A stretch of 64,000 bases of DNA from Lutraria lutraria (Eukaryota; Mollusca; Bivalvia; Venerida; Mactridae), in contig OZ026835.1 in the NCBI GenBank assembly GCA_964023205.1, forward strand, positions 21,465,817 to 21,529,816. The letters are read 5' to 3'. Under the pieces are notes generated by a model that saw nothing but the letters and a program-made list of their open reading frames with translations, had not been told where the DNA came from and did no database searches. Shown here piece after piece: positions 15,301-30,300 of this stretch (position 1 is the first letter of the stretch; each line of letters starts with the position of its first letter). A program made the position numbers and the translations under genes.

Positions 15301-18300
15301 CTAAATAGCATTTACTATGGTATATACTGTGGTTATAAGGTCATAAATGGTCTAGCATATAATGGCATTGTATAATTAAACTACACGTATATTTCTATTA
15401 CACATGATTTAGTTGCCATCCTCTCATAATAATTTAACTTATTTTGTACTATAACTATAATCAAATATTAGATTATATTCATTATATGCTCGATTGGTTC
15501 AGTCTCAATAAAAAATCGAATTGACAAATCAGAACAAGGGGTGACTGAAATATGAACACCAATCAGATTGGTTAAGTCACAATTCGAATTGACCAATCAG
15601 AACAAGGGATGACTGATATACGAACACCAATCAGAATACATCATTTCAGTTTTAAATTATTAATGAAATACTTCATTTGTATATTAGGTTGTCAACAATG
15701 AGCATACCTTTGTAGCATTTATCATTGTGAGCACTGTATGTTTGAATACACGAACATCTACCGGAGGTAACATTACATTCAGTGTTGGCATCAATACAAG
15801 AACCAGATCCGGAACAATGTCCATTTAAGGTGTTGTCTTTTCGGTGAAATGAAAACGAATTAATAATATCATATTCTAGTATATGAAATAAGGAAAATAT
15901 TGTATATGGTTACCTTTTAACAATACCATTACTATTATCCTTCACAATTTCTTCACAAAATATTATACGACTCAACAGCATTACATATAAAACATGGTAT
16001 AACTTGATCACACATACATAAAATATGATATGTCTAAATTTACAAAAATATGATGAGTAAAATGCACTTACATAAAATAAGATAAAGACTAAATTGCTTT
16101 TTACAAAAAACATGATACGACTAAATTGCATTTACATAAAATATTATATGACTAGATTGCATCTACAAAACAAATAATATCACATGATCACATCTTTTTA
16201 ACATTAATTAAAATATTACTAGATCACAATTAAATGTAGATTAAATATGATATGATTAGACCACATTTACATAATATATTATATGACTTGATCACATCTA
16301 CAAAATATTATATGACTAGATCACAATTACAAAATATGATATGACTAGATCACATTTTCATAAAATATGATATAATTACACCACATTTACATAAAATATG
16401 ATATAATTACACCACATTTACGTAAAATATGACATAATTAGACCACATTTACATAAAATCTTATATGACTTGGACTCATTTACATAAAACATGATATGTC
16501 TTGAACACATTTACATAAAACATTATATGACTTGAACATTTACATAAAAAATGATATGACTTGAACACATTTACATAAGGTATTATATGACGTGATTACA
16601 TTCAAATATAATAGAATAAAACTAGGTCACATTTACATCACTATATCACATTAACATAAGATAAGAACTAACAAAATCAATTTTACATAAAATATTGCAT
16701 AATTAGACAACATTTACATAAAATATTATATAACTAGATCACATTTTCATAAAATATTATATGACTTGGACACATTTACATAAAACTTGATATGACTTGG
16801 ACACATTTACATAAAACTTGATATGACTTGGACACATTTACATAAAACTTGATATGACTTGAACATTTACATAAAACTTGAAATGACTTGGACACATTTA
16901 CATAAAACTTGATATGACTTGATCATGAATATTATCATATTACGAGATCACATTTATAAAAAAAATGTTCGCCATTCACTGAACACAGGTTGACACGTAT
17001 ATTACTGAATATTTTAATTTTTCTAATTCAAATTAAACATAAAATCGTGACATATCCTTAATGATTACTTTAAGTTATCCTTAGAGTAAGCATCTTTTCA
17101 AATCCGTATGTTCCATAAATTGACATGTATGTATGTGCTTATAATAAATAAATCTTTATCAAACTAGTATGTGTAGATACGAAGTATATATAAACCGGAA
17201 CTAACCTTTGTAACAGACATTTTCAAACTCACTAAAATCTGTTTCACATACACATCTATCTGATGAACATTGTGTGTTTATATCTGTACATGCCCCGGCT
17301 GCTTCATCATTACATAAACCATTTAGTTTGCCATCTAACATATTAAAAAACAATTACCAAAATTGTTAAAGTAATATTTCCTTTGGTCATAGGTATCACA
17401 GGTCATATGTTGTTTGGTTGATTCTATTTACATGTAATTCAGACAATCAACAATTACGAGTACTTGGTGGTAATTTAACATTCCGAAAGAACCACAAAAG
17501 GTCATAAACGTCATTTACAGAGCTTTTAGTTGGGCATATAGTTGTCTTATATCGAATAGGGAACATATTTAGTTATTAGTTGGGCATATAGTTGTCTTAT
17601 ATTCAATAGGGGACATATTGAGTTATTAGTTGGGCATATAGTTGTCTTATATTGAATAGGGAACATATTGAGTTATTAGTTGGGCATATAGTTGTCTTAT
17701 ATTGAATAGGGAACATATTGAGTTATTAGTTGGCCGTATAGTTGTCTTATATTAAATAGGGAACATATTGAGTTATTAGTTTGGCATATAGTTGTCTTAT
17801 ATTGAATAGGGAACATATTGAGTTATTAGTTGGGCGTATAGTTGTCTTATATTGAATAGGGAACATATTGAGTTATTAGTTGGGCATATAGTTGTCTTAT
17901 ATTGAATAGGGAACATATTAAGTTATTAGTTGGACATATAGTTGTCTTTTTTGAATAGGGAACATATTTAGTTATTAGTTGGGCATATAGTTGTCTTATA
18001 TCGAATAGGGAACATATTTAGTTATTAGTTGGGCATATAGTTGTCTTATATTCAATAGGGGACATATTGAGTTATTAGTTGGGCATATAGTTGTCTTATA
18101 TTGAATAGGGAACATATTGAGTTATTAGTTGGGCATATAGTGGTCTTATATTGAATATGGAACATATTGAGTTATTAGTTGGGCGTATAGTTGTCTTATA
18201 TTAAATAGGGAACATATTGAGTTATTAGTTGGGCATATAGTTGTCTTATATTGAATAGGGAACATATTGAGTTATTAGTTGGCCGTATAGTTGTCTTATA

Positions 18301-21300
18301 TTGAATAGGGAACATATTGAGTTATTAGTTGGGCATATAGTTGTCTTATATTGAATAGGGAACATATTAAGTTATTAGTTGGACATATAGTTGTCTTATA
18401 TTGAATAGGGAACATATTTAGTAATTAGTTGGGCATATAGTTGTCTTATATTGAGTAGGGAACATATTGAGTTATTAGTTGGGCATATAGTTGTCTTATA
18501 TTGAATAGGGAACATATTTAGTTATTAGTTGGGCATATAGTTGTCTTATATTGAGTAGGGAACATATTGAGTTATTAGTTGGGCATATAGTTGTCTTATA
18601 TTGAATAGGGAACATATTGAGTTATTAGTTGGGCATATAGTTGTCTTATATTGAATAGGGAACATATTGAGTTATTAGTTTGGCATATAGTTGTCTTATA
18701 TTGAATAGGGAACATATTGAGTTATTAGTTTGGCATATAGTTGTCTTATATTGAATAGGGAACATATTGAGTTATTAGTTTGGCATATAGTTGTCTTATA
18801 TTGAATAGGGAACATATTGAGTTATTAGTTTGGCATATAGTTGTCTTATATTGAATAGGGAACATATTGAGTTATTAGTTGGGCATATAGTTGTCTTATA
18901 TTGAATAGGGAACATATTGAGTTATTAGTTGGGCATATAGTTGTCTTATATTGAATAGGGAACATATTGAGTTATTAGTTGGGCATATAGTTGTCTTATA
19001 TTGAATAGGGAACATATTGAGTTATTAGTTGGGCATATAGTTGTCTTATATTGAATAGGGAACATATTGAGTTATTAGTTGGGCATATATTGCTTTATTT
19101 GTTTCAAGAGCACCTATTTATCTTACATTGAATAGGAAATATACTGAGCTATAAGTTTGACATTATATTGAGTCATTAGTTGGGCATAAATTTGTCCCAT
19201 ATATAAAACATACCTTGGTAACATTCATCATTATGAGGTGTAAGTCCTGATTTGCATTCACACTTTCCACGTGTACACACAGTGTTGTTTTGAGAACACA
19301 GTGCTTGATCATTACACTTTCCAAACAATTTACCATCTAGGGGTAGGATACATCAATGTATTATAAAATGGAAAAGTTAGAAACTGTGCAAATTGTATTA
19401 CAAAAAGAGGGGGGCATTCAGAAATTTACAAGAAAATTACAGACAATTGTCTAAATGGCAACGATGTCATTTGCCATTTATACACCAAAACAATTTATCT
19501 ACATTGATTCATTGTCTTGTTCTTTTATTTTAATTTTTTAACTTTGATTTCGTCTTGATAATTAGCGTGCAACTATAACAAGAATAACTCAGGCTACATT
19601 TTAACAACATGATGACTAGTATAGTATTGTCCTTGTTGTTCTTATTGTTCCTGCTTTCAAAATAATCGTATAACATACACATAATGTTTTATGCATTCAA
19701 CCAAACTTTGCCTTATACTAGATTTGTTTATTTACCTGCATGACAATGACCATTGAATGCGATAAAATGTTCTATACATTCACATCTGTTCGTTGACAAA
19801 TTACATTCAGTTTTTGTATCTACACAGCTTACACTGGTATTACAGAATCCACCCAGTCCACCATCTGTTGACAAAGAATATGTAAAATCAACCAAGAGAT
19901 GGTATTAATGTTTCCTGCAAACTTGTGTCAGTGTATATACGTGTAACAAGCATGTACAGTCTGCTAGTTTTATAAGAATCAGAAAGATTATTTGAAGGAG
20001 TTTGAACGAGTCTGCAAGAGTTGGTTGGTGTTTACGCGATTGGTTGGAATTGTAAGAGCGCGAGGGTGAGAGAGTGTATGAGTCATTATATTCCTCATGC
20101 TTTGATACTTTGAAGGAGCTACAGTATATATTCACATTGATATGTGAGATAACGTGTCAGTCCGCTATGAGAGACCTTGAGAGATGGTTTCATGTTATGT
20201 TTCCAGTTGTTTAATTAAGATAGTTGTGGGGAAATTCTGGTGGAAAAATTGTTAAAACGTTTTATGTGTATTTATGTCCCAACATGTGAAATTTTGGGGA
20301 ATGAAGCAAATTACATATAACAGCCCGAACTGTATAAAGAAATGGATGCACTACAAGTATTAATTTAGTTAGTTTAAACCTTTGTGTGTCTCCCTAAAGG
20401 TGACAGTCCACTAAAAATGATTTAGCTACTAAATTACTTTACTGATTAAACGTAATGCAGGGGTACCCATGCATCTTGACAAGATTATAAACAATGGTCA
20501 TAGAACGAGGTTGTCATAGCATAACGAACATGTCACTGTATTCTCTATTATTGTACCATAGTCAATGATTTGCTCTTTGTTTTACTTTTATTTAACTACA
20601 TTCAAATAAGGGCATATGAGGTCGAAGGTAGTATTGGTTAAAGCTAAACATTAAGTCTAAGGTCCAATAATTTAGAACAAAATTGTTGTTTAGCCAGTTT
20701 AGTCATTTCGGTGTTTTAGAAATACAAAAGAACATATTTTCATACATGATACCTATACAATCATTTGTGAATATAACAGTTACTCTGTACATACCAGCGT
20801 AGCAAGTTGCTTCGTAAAGACTATACTCGTTGACACATTTACATCTGTTGGTCAAAGTGTTGCACGAAGAGTTAGGATCATCACAGACTATCGTCGCACT
20901 ACAAGATCCGTTCGGTCCTCCATCTTAGCAAGTATATTTTAAGTACATATATCAAGTTACGAAATAAAGTGGACATTTATTCATCATGCCATTACTCAAA
21001 CAAAGAGGACTAGAAATTTGAAATTCTATATGGAGAATAGCTCATCAAGGTGCAAATACATGTATACGCTTTTCACAAAAGTGTAAAATAAAAAATCCCC
21101 ATTTGCTAATAAAAATTATTGTGGATCTAAATGTTTTAAGTTTATACAAAAAGCAAATACCTGTCTAAGTATTCTTAAGAGGATAATATTTGTTTTGTAC
21201 ATGAGCAAACCTACTTGTTTTCAAAACTGTCAATGCACCCCCTGGTATAGCAATTGAAGAGTTGAGGTGAGGGGTTTTATTACATATGTACAAAAAAGGC

Positions 21301-24300
21301 ATTTCGTACAAGATATGAAGGTTTTTAGTCCAAGTGATCAAAAATATGAAGGCATTTAGTCCACATATACAAAAACATGAAGGCATCAAGTTCACAAGCA
21401 CAAAAATAATGTACAAAATATGAAGGTTTTCATTCCAAGTGAACAAAAATATTATGCATTTAGTACATGTGTACAAACATATGAAGGTTGTAAGTACACA
21501 TATACAAACATATGAAGGGTGTAAGTTCGCATATACAAAAAAATGAATGTTGTAAAGTTCACATGTACAAACATAAACATAATTATGAAGGCATTTAGTC
21601 AGCATGTACAAAACATGAAGGTTGTAAGTCCACATTTTCAAACATATGAAGGTATTTAGTCAACATGTACAAAAATATGAAGGCATTTAGTCAACATGTA
21701 CAAAAATATGAAGGGTGTAAGACAACATGTACAAAAATATGAAGGCATTTAGTCAACACGTACAAAATTATGAAGGGTGTAAGTCCACATGTACAAACAT
21801 GTCAAGGCATCTAGTCAATATGTACAAAAGTATAAGGCATTCAGTCAACATGTACGAAAATATGAAGGGTGTAAGTTCACACGTACAAAAATATAAGGCA
21901 TTTAGTCAACATGTACAAAAATATGAAGGGTGTAAGTCTACACGTACAAAAATATGAAGGCATTTAGTCAACATGTACAAAAATATGAAGGGTGTAAGTC
22001 TACATGTACAAAAATATGAAGGCATTTTGTCAACATGTACAAAAATATGAAGGGTGTAAGTCTACATGTACAAAAATATGAAGGCATTTAGTCAACATGT
22101 ACAGAAATATGAAGGGTGTAAGTCTACATGTACAAAAATATGAAGGCATTTTGTCAACATAACAAAAATATGAAGGGTGTAAGTCTACATGTACAAACAT
22201 ATGAAGGCATTTAGTCAACATGTACAAAAATATGAAGGGTGTAAGTCTACATGTACAAAAATATGAAGGCATTTTGTCAACATGTACAAAAATATGAAGG
22301 CATTTAGTCCACATGTACAAATACATGTATGTGCAAAAATATGAAGGCATTTAGTCAACATGTACAAAAATATGAAAGGTGTAAGTCCACATGTACAAAA
22401 ATATGAAGGCATTTAGTCAACATGTACAAAAATATGAAGGGTGTAAGTCCACATGTACAAACATATGAAGGCATTTAGTCAACATTTACAAAGGTATGAA
22501 AGCATTTAGTCAACATGTACAAAAATATGAAGGGTGTAAGTCTACATGTACAAAAATATGAAGGCATTTAGTCAACATGTACAAAAATATGAAGGGTGTA
22601 AGTCCACATGTACAAACATATGAAGGCATTTAGTCAACATTTACAAAGGTATGAAAGCATTTAGTCAACATGTACAAAAATATGAAGGGTGTAAGTCTAC
22701 ATGTACAAAAATATGAAGGCATTTAGTCAACATGTACAAAAATATGAAGGCATTTAGTCAACATGTACAAAAATATGAAGGGTGTAAGTCCACATGTACA
22801 AACATATGAAGGCATTTAGTCCAAATGTACAAAAATATGAAAGGTGTAAGTCCACATGTACAAACATATGAAGGCATTTAGTCAACATTTTCAAAAATAT
22901 GAAGGGTATAAGTCCACATGTACAAAAATATGAAGGCATTTAGTCAACATGTACAAAAATATGAAGGCATTTAGTCAACATGTACAAAAATATGAAGGGT
23001 GTAAGTCCACATGTACAAACATATGAAGGCATTTAGTCCACATGTACAGAAGTATGTAGGCATTTACTTCACATGTACAAACATATGAAGGCATTTAGTC
23101 CACATGTACAAAAGTATGTAGGCATTTACTTCACAAGTACAAAAATATGAAGGCATTTAGACAATATGTACAAACATACGAAGGGTGTAAGTCCATATGT
23201 ATAAAAATATGAATGCATTTAGTCAGAACAGAACAGAACAAATCCTATATTTTTTCCCAGATATGTTATACATATTGCATGGGTAGTCAACATGTACAAA
23301 AAAATGAAGGGTTGTGCTGGGATGTGATTTGTTGGGGAGTTTCATTGTGTGTTTGGTTGTTAATTAGTTCTAATTGTTATTCAACATGAAATGCATCATA
23401 ACTTTCTTTAGACAAATCATCTTGAGTGTTGAAATACTTATACACTCATCATGTAGCAAAAAATGTTGTTGTCAACTGAAACATGATATTCATTGTTGTA
23501 ATTACTGTAAAGAAAATACATATCTTATTAAAGTAATAAAAATCAGTCTAAAACTTCTATCTAACATATCTAAGGTACAAGAAGAGATTGTGAAAGAAGT
23601 CATACAATATAATGTGACTGGTACACAGCAAGAAGAAGAAGAGATATTCATAAAGAGATATTCATACAAGTTTCACATTAACAAGTCACCTTAAGCTTAT
23701 TATAAATTCAAAGCAATTTCCCAATTTCCACATCCTTACTTCCGTAGATGATAAAACAGAATTGGATCTTGTAATGCACATGAAATATACATGTAATGTA
23801 TGTATGTTCTAATTAAGCAGCTCTCTTACAAAATTAGTCATAATGGAAAAACAACAATTGTTTCTTACGTGTACTTATGAAATGAATACGATTTTTTTTT
23901 CAAAATAGTATTATGGGATTCATTATACAGCAAACCTTAAAAACCGGACTCCCTGAAAATTCGGACAATTTCCGAAATCCGTTTTTTCGGATTTCTATTT
24001 AAAAAACTCCGTGAAAAAAGGAATTCCCGGAAACCGGACTTTTCAATTGGAACTGCTCGCTCGGCGTTTATCTACAGAAAGTGTATTTCTCAGTTACGGA
24101 AATGCCCGAGTAGTAACGATTGGGTCCGGTTTGGGTTTTTTGCTGTACTAAGCCAACTCAATGTGATACTTGTAGGAACAAAGATGTGCCAAGTTCTACT
24201 CTGTGCAAGAAATGAGCGGTATAACTTTCTTAACACCGTACCTTTCCAGCAGTCAGGAGAATCATCAAATTTAGTATAGCCATCTTTACAGACACATATT

Positions 24301-27300
24301 TCATTGTTACATGCAGCATTAGGATCCGTACAATCTTCAGTGTTCAGACAAAATCCCCCTACGTCTCCACCTGGTAACAAACATTGATACTCATTAATAA
24401 ATAACTAATGTTAACTTAAATACACTTTTTTAGTTAAGGAAGTTTAGTAAATTTACACACAACCAATATGTCGTATTCCCTGATCCGACTTGTTGTAGTG
24501 TCAGAGCATCTTACAGTAAATGTATTACAATTTATATCAATATCATAATAATTCTGTGTTTTACCTTCTTTACACGTTCCATTATGTGCAATTAAATGTG
24601 AATCACACACGCATCTCCCTGAGGTAAAATTACACATAGTACCGGCATCCTGACAACCGACTGGTCCCGTACAGGATCCGTTAAGTTTACCATCTGAAAG
24701 TAAATTACATACACCAACTTAGTCGTAATGAATACTTTACGAATACTAGTACATGTACATGAAATAGTTTTCGTTGTTACCTCCCTTTGTAAAAAAACAG
24801 CGATCTTCATGAGGGAAATAAGAAAGACAATCATGATCTATATGGGTGATGATTTTCACTACCAGAATAAGCCGAAAAATCAAAGTATTTTATTATTATG
24901 AACAGGAACTACAGTCTGTCGTATTGAAGTCGAATTTGTAAATGTCAAAACTGACAACAGGTTTGTATACACAGCGTGGGAATCACAAGACTTAAATACC
25001 AAAAGATGGGAGACAAAAACATTCGATTCCAATCCTATTGGAAAGCCTTCGTTTCATGCATACTATCAGATTACTACCATCTGACTTTCTAATACTCCTT
25101 GTTCTAGAACATCCGGGCAGTTTGTGTATGAACTATGTTTGATAACATAAAAACAGAACAAAAGTCACGTTAGACATACGATGTCATCGCACCTGAAACC
25201 TACAACAGACTGGTGTACTAGGCGAACAAAAACATGGAAACAACGCATTATTCTAACATTTCTGAAATGTGATGATTTCCTCAATTCTTTGCTCAATACA
25301 TGATTTTGATGTGCAGAAAACGGGTGCTACAGAATTCTTTACTTTACTATATAATAGACCAGTATGACTTCGTAGAAAACATATTAAAATAAGAATTACC
25401 TTCCCAGCAGTCGTCAAATGCATAGAAAATTGTATATCCGTCATCACATACACAATGGTTTTTGTTGCAGATAGCTGCAGGATCGGAACAATCATCCACC
25501 GTGTTACATGGGTCAAAGAATTGATTTTCTGTAAAATACAAAATAACAACTAGTACAATGTACATGTATGTACGTACTGTCATATTACACACACATGACT
25601 TATATGGCAGTTATAAGCGACTGTTTATAGAAACAATAAGTACCGTGTAACTTCTGAATGCTTGACCTTCCAAAAACGGGACCTTTTTAAAAGGAATTTG
25701 TTCGGTTCTGATATCCCTTTTCCATACATTTCTGTATATCTTAATCCCGGAAAGTCCAAATTTCTGACCGTTTAATAGCGCATGTAGTACATAAACGAGT
25801 AATTGCCTAATTGTCGTTAGATATCACGGCCCATTTAAAGTCCCATGAGCTTTTTGCTATAAATAATATATGCAAAAAACAAACATTTGCTGATATTATC
25901 CCAAGATAATTATTACCGACGAAACAAGCCATTTTTCTTCTAAAAACACTCATTTCGCTGTGAATTTTGCTTTTGTAAACTTGAAATATATAGAGCGTGT
26001 GACGTCACTTAAAGCCATGCATAATATGACTGCGGGAAAACACAGCTGTTCTATAAATAGTGGTTTTTTTTCATGTGTGTGAAGTTGGCAATACAATCGA
26101 CAATCGACAATCGACATTCAATGTCTAGCTCGACAATCGACATTCATCTCAACATTCGAAAAACGGAATGTATCGCCGTCAAAGTAAAGAAATTTCGAAT
26201 GTCTAGCTCGACAATCGACATTCATCTCGACATTCGAAAAACGGACTGTATCGCCGTCAAAGTAAAGAAATTTCGAATGTCTAGCTAGACAATCGACATT
26301 CATCTCGACATTCGTGAAACAGGCTGTATGGCCATCATAATAATGTAAATTTCGAATGTCTAGCTCGACAATCGACATTCATCTCAACATTCGAAAAACG
26401 GAATGTATCGCCGTCAAAGTAAAGAAATTTCGAATGTCTAGCTCGACAATCGACATTCATCTCAACATTCGAAAAACGGAATGTATCGCCGTCAAAGTAA
26501 AGAAATTTCGAATGTCTAGCTCGACAATCGACATTCATCTCGACATTCGAAAAACGGACTGTATCGCCGTCAAAGTAAAGAAATTTCGAATGACTAGCTC
26601 GACAATCGACATTCATCTCGACATTCGTGAAACAGGCTGTATGGCCATCATAATAATGTAAATTTCGAATGTCTAGCTCGACAATCGACATTCATCTCGA
26701 CATTCGTAAAACAGACTGTATATAGCCGTGAAAGTAATGAAATTTCGAATGTCTAGCTCGACAATCGACATTCATCTCGACATTCGAAAAACGGACTGTA
26801 TATAGCCGTCAAAGTAATGAAATTTCGAATGTCTAGCTAGACAATCGACATTCATCTCGACATCCGAAAAACGAACTGTATAGCCGTCAAAGTCATGAAA
26901 TTTCGAATGTCTAGCTAGACAATCGACATTCATCTCGACATTCGAAAAACGAACTGTATAGCCATCAAAGTAATGAAATTTCGAATGTCTAGCTAGACAA
27001 TCGATATTCATCTCGACATTCGAAATTACGACTGTATCGCCGTCAAAGTAAAGAAATTTCGAATGTCTAACTCGACAATCGACATTCATCTCGACATTCG
27101 AAAAACGGACTGTATCGCCGTCAAAGTAATGAAATTTCGAATGTCTAGCTAGACAATCGACATTCATCTCGACATTCGTGAAACAAGCTGTATGGCCATC
27201 ATAATAATGTAAATTTCGAATGTCGAGATGAATGTCGATTGTCTAGCTAGACATTCGAAATTTCATTACTTTGACGGCTATATACAGTCTGTTTTACGAA

Positions 27301-30300
27301 TGTCGAGATGAATGTCGATTGTCGAGCTAGACATTCGAAATTTCATTACTTTAACGGCTGTATACAGTCTGATTTACGAATGTCGAGATGAATGTCGATT
27401 GTCGAGCTAGACATTCGAAATTTACATTATTATGATGGCCATACAGCCTGTTTCACGAATGTCGAGATGAATGTCGATTGTCGAGCTAGACATTCGAAAT
27501 TTCTTTACTTTGACGGCGAAACAGTCCGTTTTTCGAATGTCGAGATGAATGTCGATTGTCTAGCTAGACATTCGAAATTTCATTACTTTGACGGCTATAC
27601 AGTTCGTTTTTCGAATGTCGAGATGAATGTCGATTGTCTAGCTAGACATTCGAAATTTCAATACTTTGACGGCTATATACAGTCCGTTTTTCGAATGTCG
27701 AGATGAATGTCGATTGTCTAGCTAGACATTCGAAATTTCTTTACTTTGACGGCTATACAGTTCGTTTTTCGAATGTCGAGATGAATGTCGATTGTCTAGC
27801 TAGACATTCGAAATTTCATTACTTTGACGGCTATACAGTTCGTTTTTCGAATGTCGAGATGAATGTCGATTGTCGAGCTAGACATTCGAAATTTCATTAC
27901 TTTGACGGCTATATACAGTCTGTTTTACGAATGTCGAGATGAATGTCGATTGTCTAGCTAGACATTCGAAATTTCTTTACTTTGACAGTGATACAGTCGT
28001 AACTTCGAATGTCGAGATGAATGTCGATTGTCTAGCTAGACATTCGAAATTTCATTACTTTGACGGCTATACAGTTCGTTTTTCGAATGTCGAGATGAAT
28101 GTCGATTGTCTAGCTAGACATTCGAAATTTCATTACTTTGACGGCTATATACAGTCCGATTTTCGAATGTCGAGATGAATGTCGATTGTCGAGCTAGACA
28201 TTCGAAATTTCTTTACTTTGACGGCTATACAGTTCGTTTTTCGAATGTCGAGATGAATGTCGATTGTCTAGCTAGACATTCGAAATTTCTTTACTTTGAC
28301 GGCGATACAGTCGTAACTTCGAATGTCGAGATGAATGTCGATTGTCTAGCTAGACATTCGAAATTTCATTACTTTCACGGCTATATACAGTTCGTTTTTC
28401 GAATGTCGAGATGAATGTCGATTGTCGAGCTAGACATTCGAAATTTCTTTACTTTGACGGCTATACAGTTCGTTTTTCGAATGTCGAGATGAATGTCGAT
28501 TGTCGAGCTAGACATTCGAAATGTCTTTACTTTGACGGCTATACAGTTCGTTTTTCGAATGTCGAGATGAATGTCGATTGTCTAGCTAGACATTCGAAAT
28601 TTCATTACTTTGACGGCTATATACAGTTCGTTTTTCGAATGTCGAGATGAATGTCGATTGTCGAGCTAGACATTCGAAATTTACATTATTATGATGGCCA
28701 TACAGCCTGTTTCACGAATGTCGCGATGAATGTCGATTGTCGAGCTAGACATTGAATGTCGATTGTCGATTGTCGATTGCATTGCCAACTTCACACACAT
28801 GTTTTATTCAATGATATTGAAAAAAATACGATATTGGTTTTGGAAACATTTTTTTTTACTATAAAGTATGCACGGGAGTAAAACAAAGGTTTCTTCTGTT
28901 ATAGAACAAACAGAAACTATTAGGACCGATAAATGTATGTGCTTATGGGACTTTAAACTGTTCATTTAAAACTATTAGCGAGCATGTTAAGTGACTTTGC
29001 AAAACAATCATGATGTCGGTCAGATGAGCTAGTAAAACGTGAGGGGGTAACAGAGATACCTGTACGTGTCAATGGACCTTATGTACGTGTATTATGTATT
29101 ACTAACCTGCCATACAGTAATATTCTATCACCATATAATTACTGTATCTTTTGAACACGTTTCTGTCACATTCGTTATCATCAAATATGACTGGTACCCC
29201 AGTACAAGACGTTTTGAAATTACACTTTGCTTGGAATTTGCCCCATTCACCACTAAAAGATACTAAACAGTCTGTGGAATTATATACACAACATTCCGGG
29301 CCTGCCGGAGTAGTTGCATGATCTTGGTCCGGACACCCTGAAATAAACGAAGCTATACAATTACCTTGTACATTTGAAAAAATCTGTTAGAGGTTTTCTA
29401 GGTGAATTTTAGTCATGGGTATAAGTTTATTCTAATTGTTTGCGGGTATATAGTATAGTGTCTTTTACTAATTTGGGTAATCCTGGCCATTTGATTGGCT
29501 AATGGTGATGTCGGTCATTTTGATTGGTCAATCATTGGACTGGCTATGTGTCGCGTTACCTGTCATGTTTGGCTGATTCTGTTCGTCTGCTCTTTTGTTA
29601 ATAGTTGATAAGTAAGTAAATCATGCAGGCATTGTACTGTGATGTTGACCTAGATAAGTTATTGTGTGGTATATATCCGAAATGCTATTTGAAGTTCAAT
29701 GCGGTAGTATCATAGCAGATTATGGAGAATTTCTTAGCATTTAGAGTATACATGTATTCTATTTGATTGATGTAAGGTATGATATTACCATGTGCTTGTG
29801 GACTACTAGTATATAAATGAATTTATGCAATTGCCAAATACCCATGATTGTCAATATATGTGTATAGCACAATAAGGGATTTTCGCAGACCTGTGTCACG
29901 TGTAACTATGCAGTAATCGAGGACCAATAAGGGTTTCCTCAGTCAGTGTCACGTGTTACTAACCAGTAATCGAGGACCGCTCTGTGGGGTACCTATTAAG
30001 ACATGTTAGAAGAGTCTTAAAGTCAGGATGGGATTAACGACCTCTAAATGAGCAGGAAGATGTTGTATTGTGGACACATGATTTAGTTTTAGCTTGTACA
30101 GTAAATCAGACACGTGTGTAAACCATCAGTTAATAACTTCAATATGTGTTATAACATGTTTTACTGGTTAAATTGGTACAAATTTTAACCCACCTAACGA
30201 GTCGGGCTTTCTGGCAGCTATAATATCGTGAATAAATATCACACCAGTAGGACAGGATATATTGACGCTGTTAGTATTTGCCGAATTATCTCCATAACAA

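Noticed and set aside
21165..22939. Minus-strand tyrosine/cysteine-rich frames (for example 158 codons)
   Set aside because: Translation of the 31-bp minisatellite; no independent support.
17525..23225. CRISPR-like regular arrays
   Set aside because: Units are contiguous tandem repeats without unique spacers, in a eukaryotic intron.
26118..28650. Series of open frames of 79-131 codons as a peptide family
   Set aside because: All fall inside the 79-bp satellite and open on both strands; repeat artefacts.
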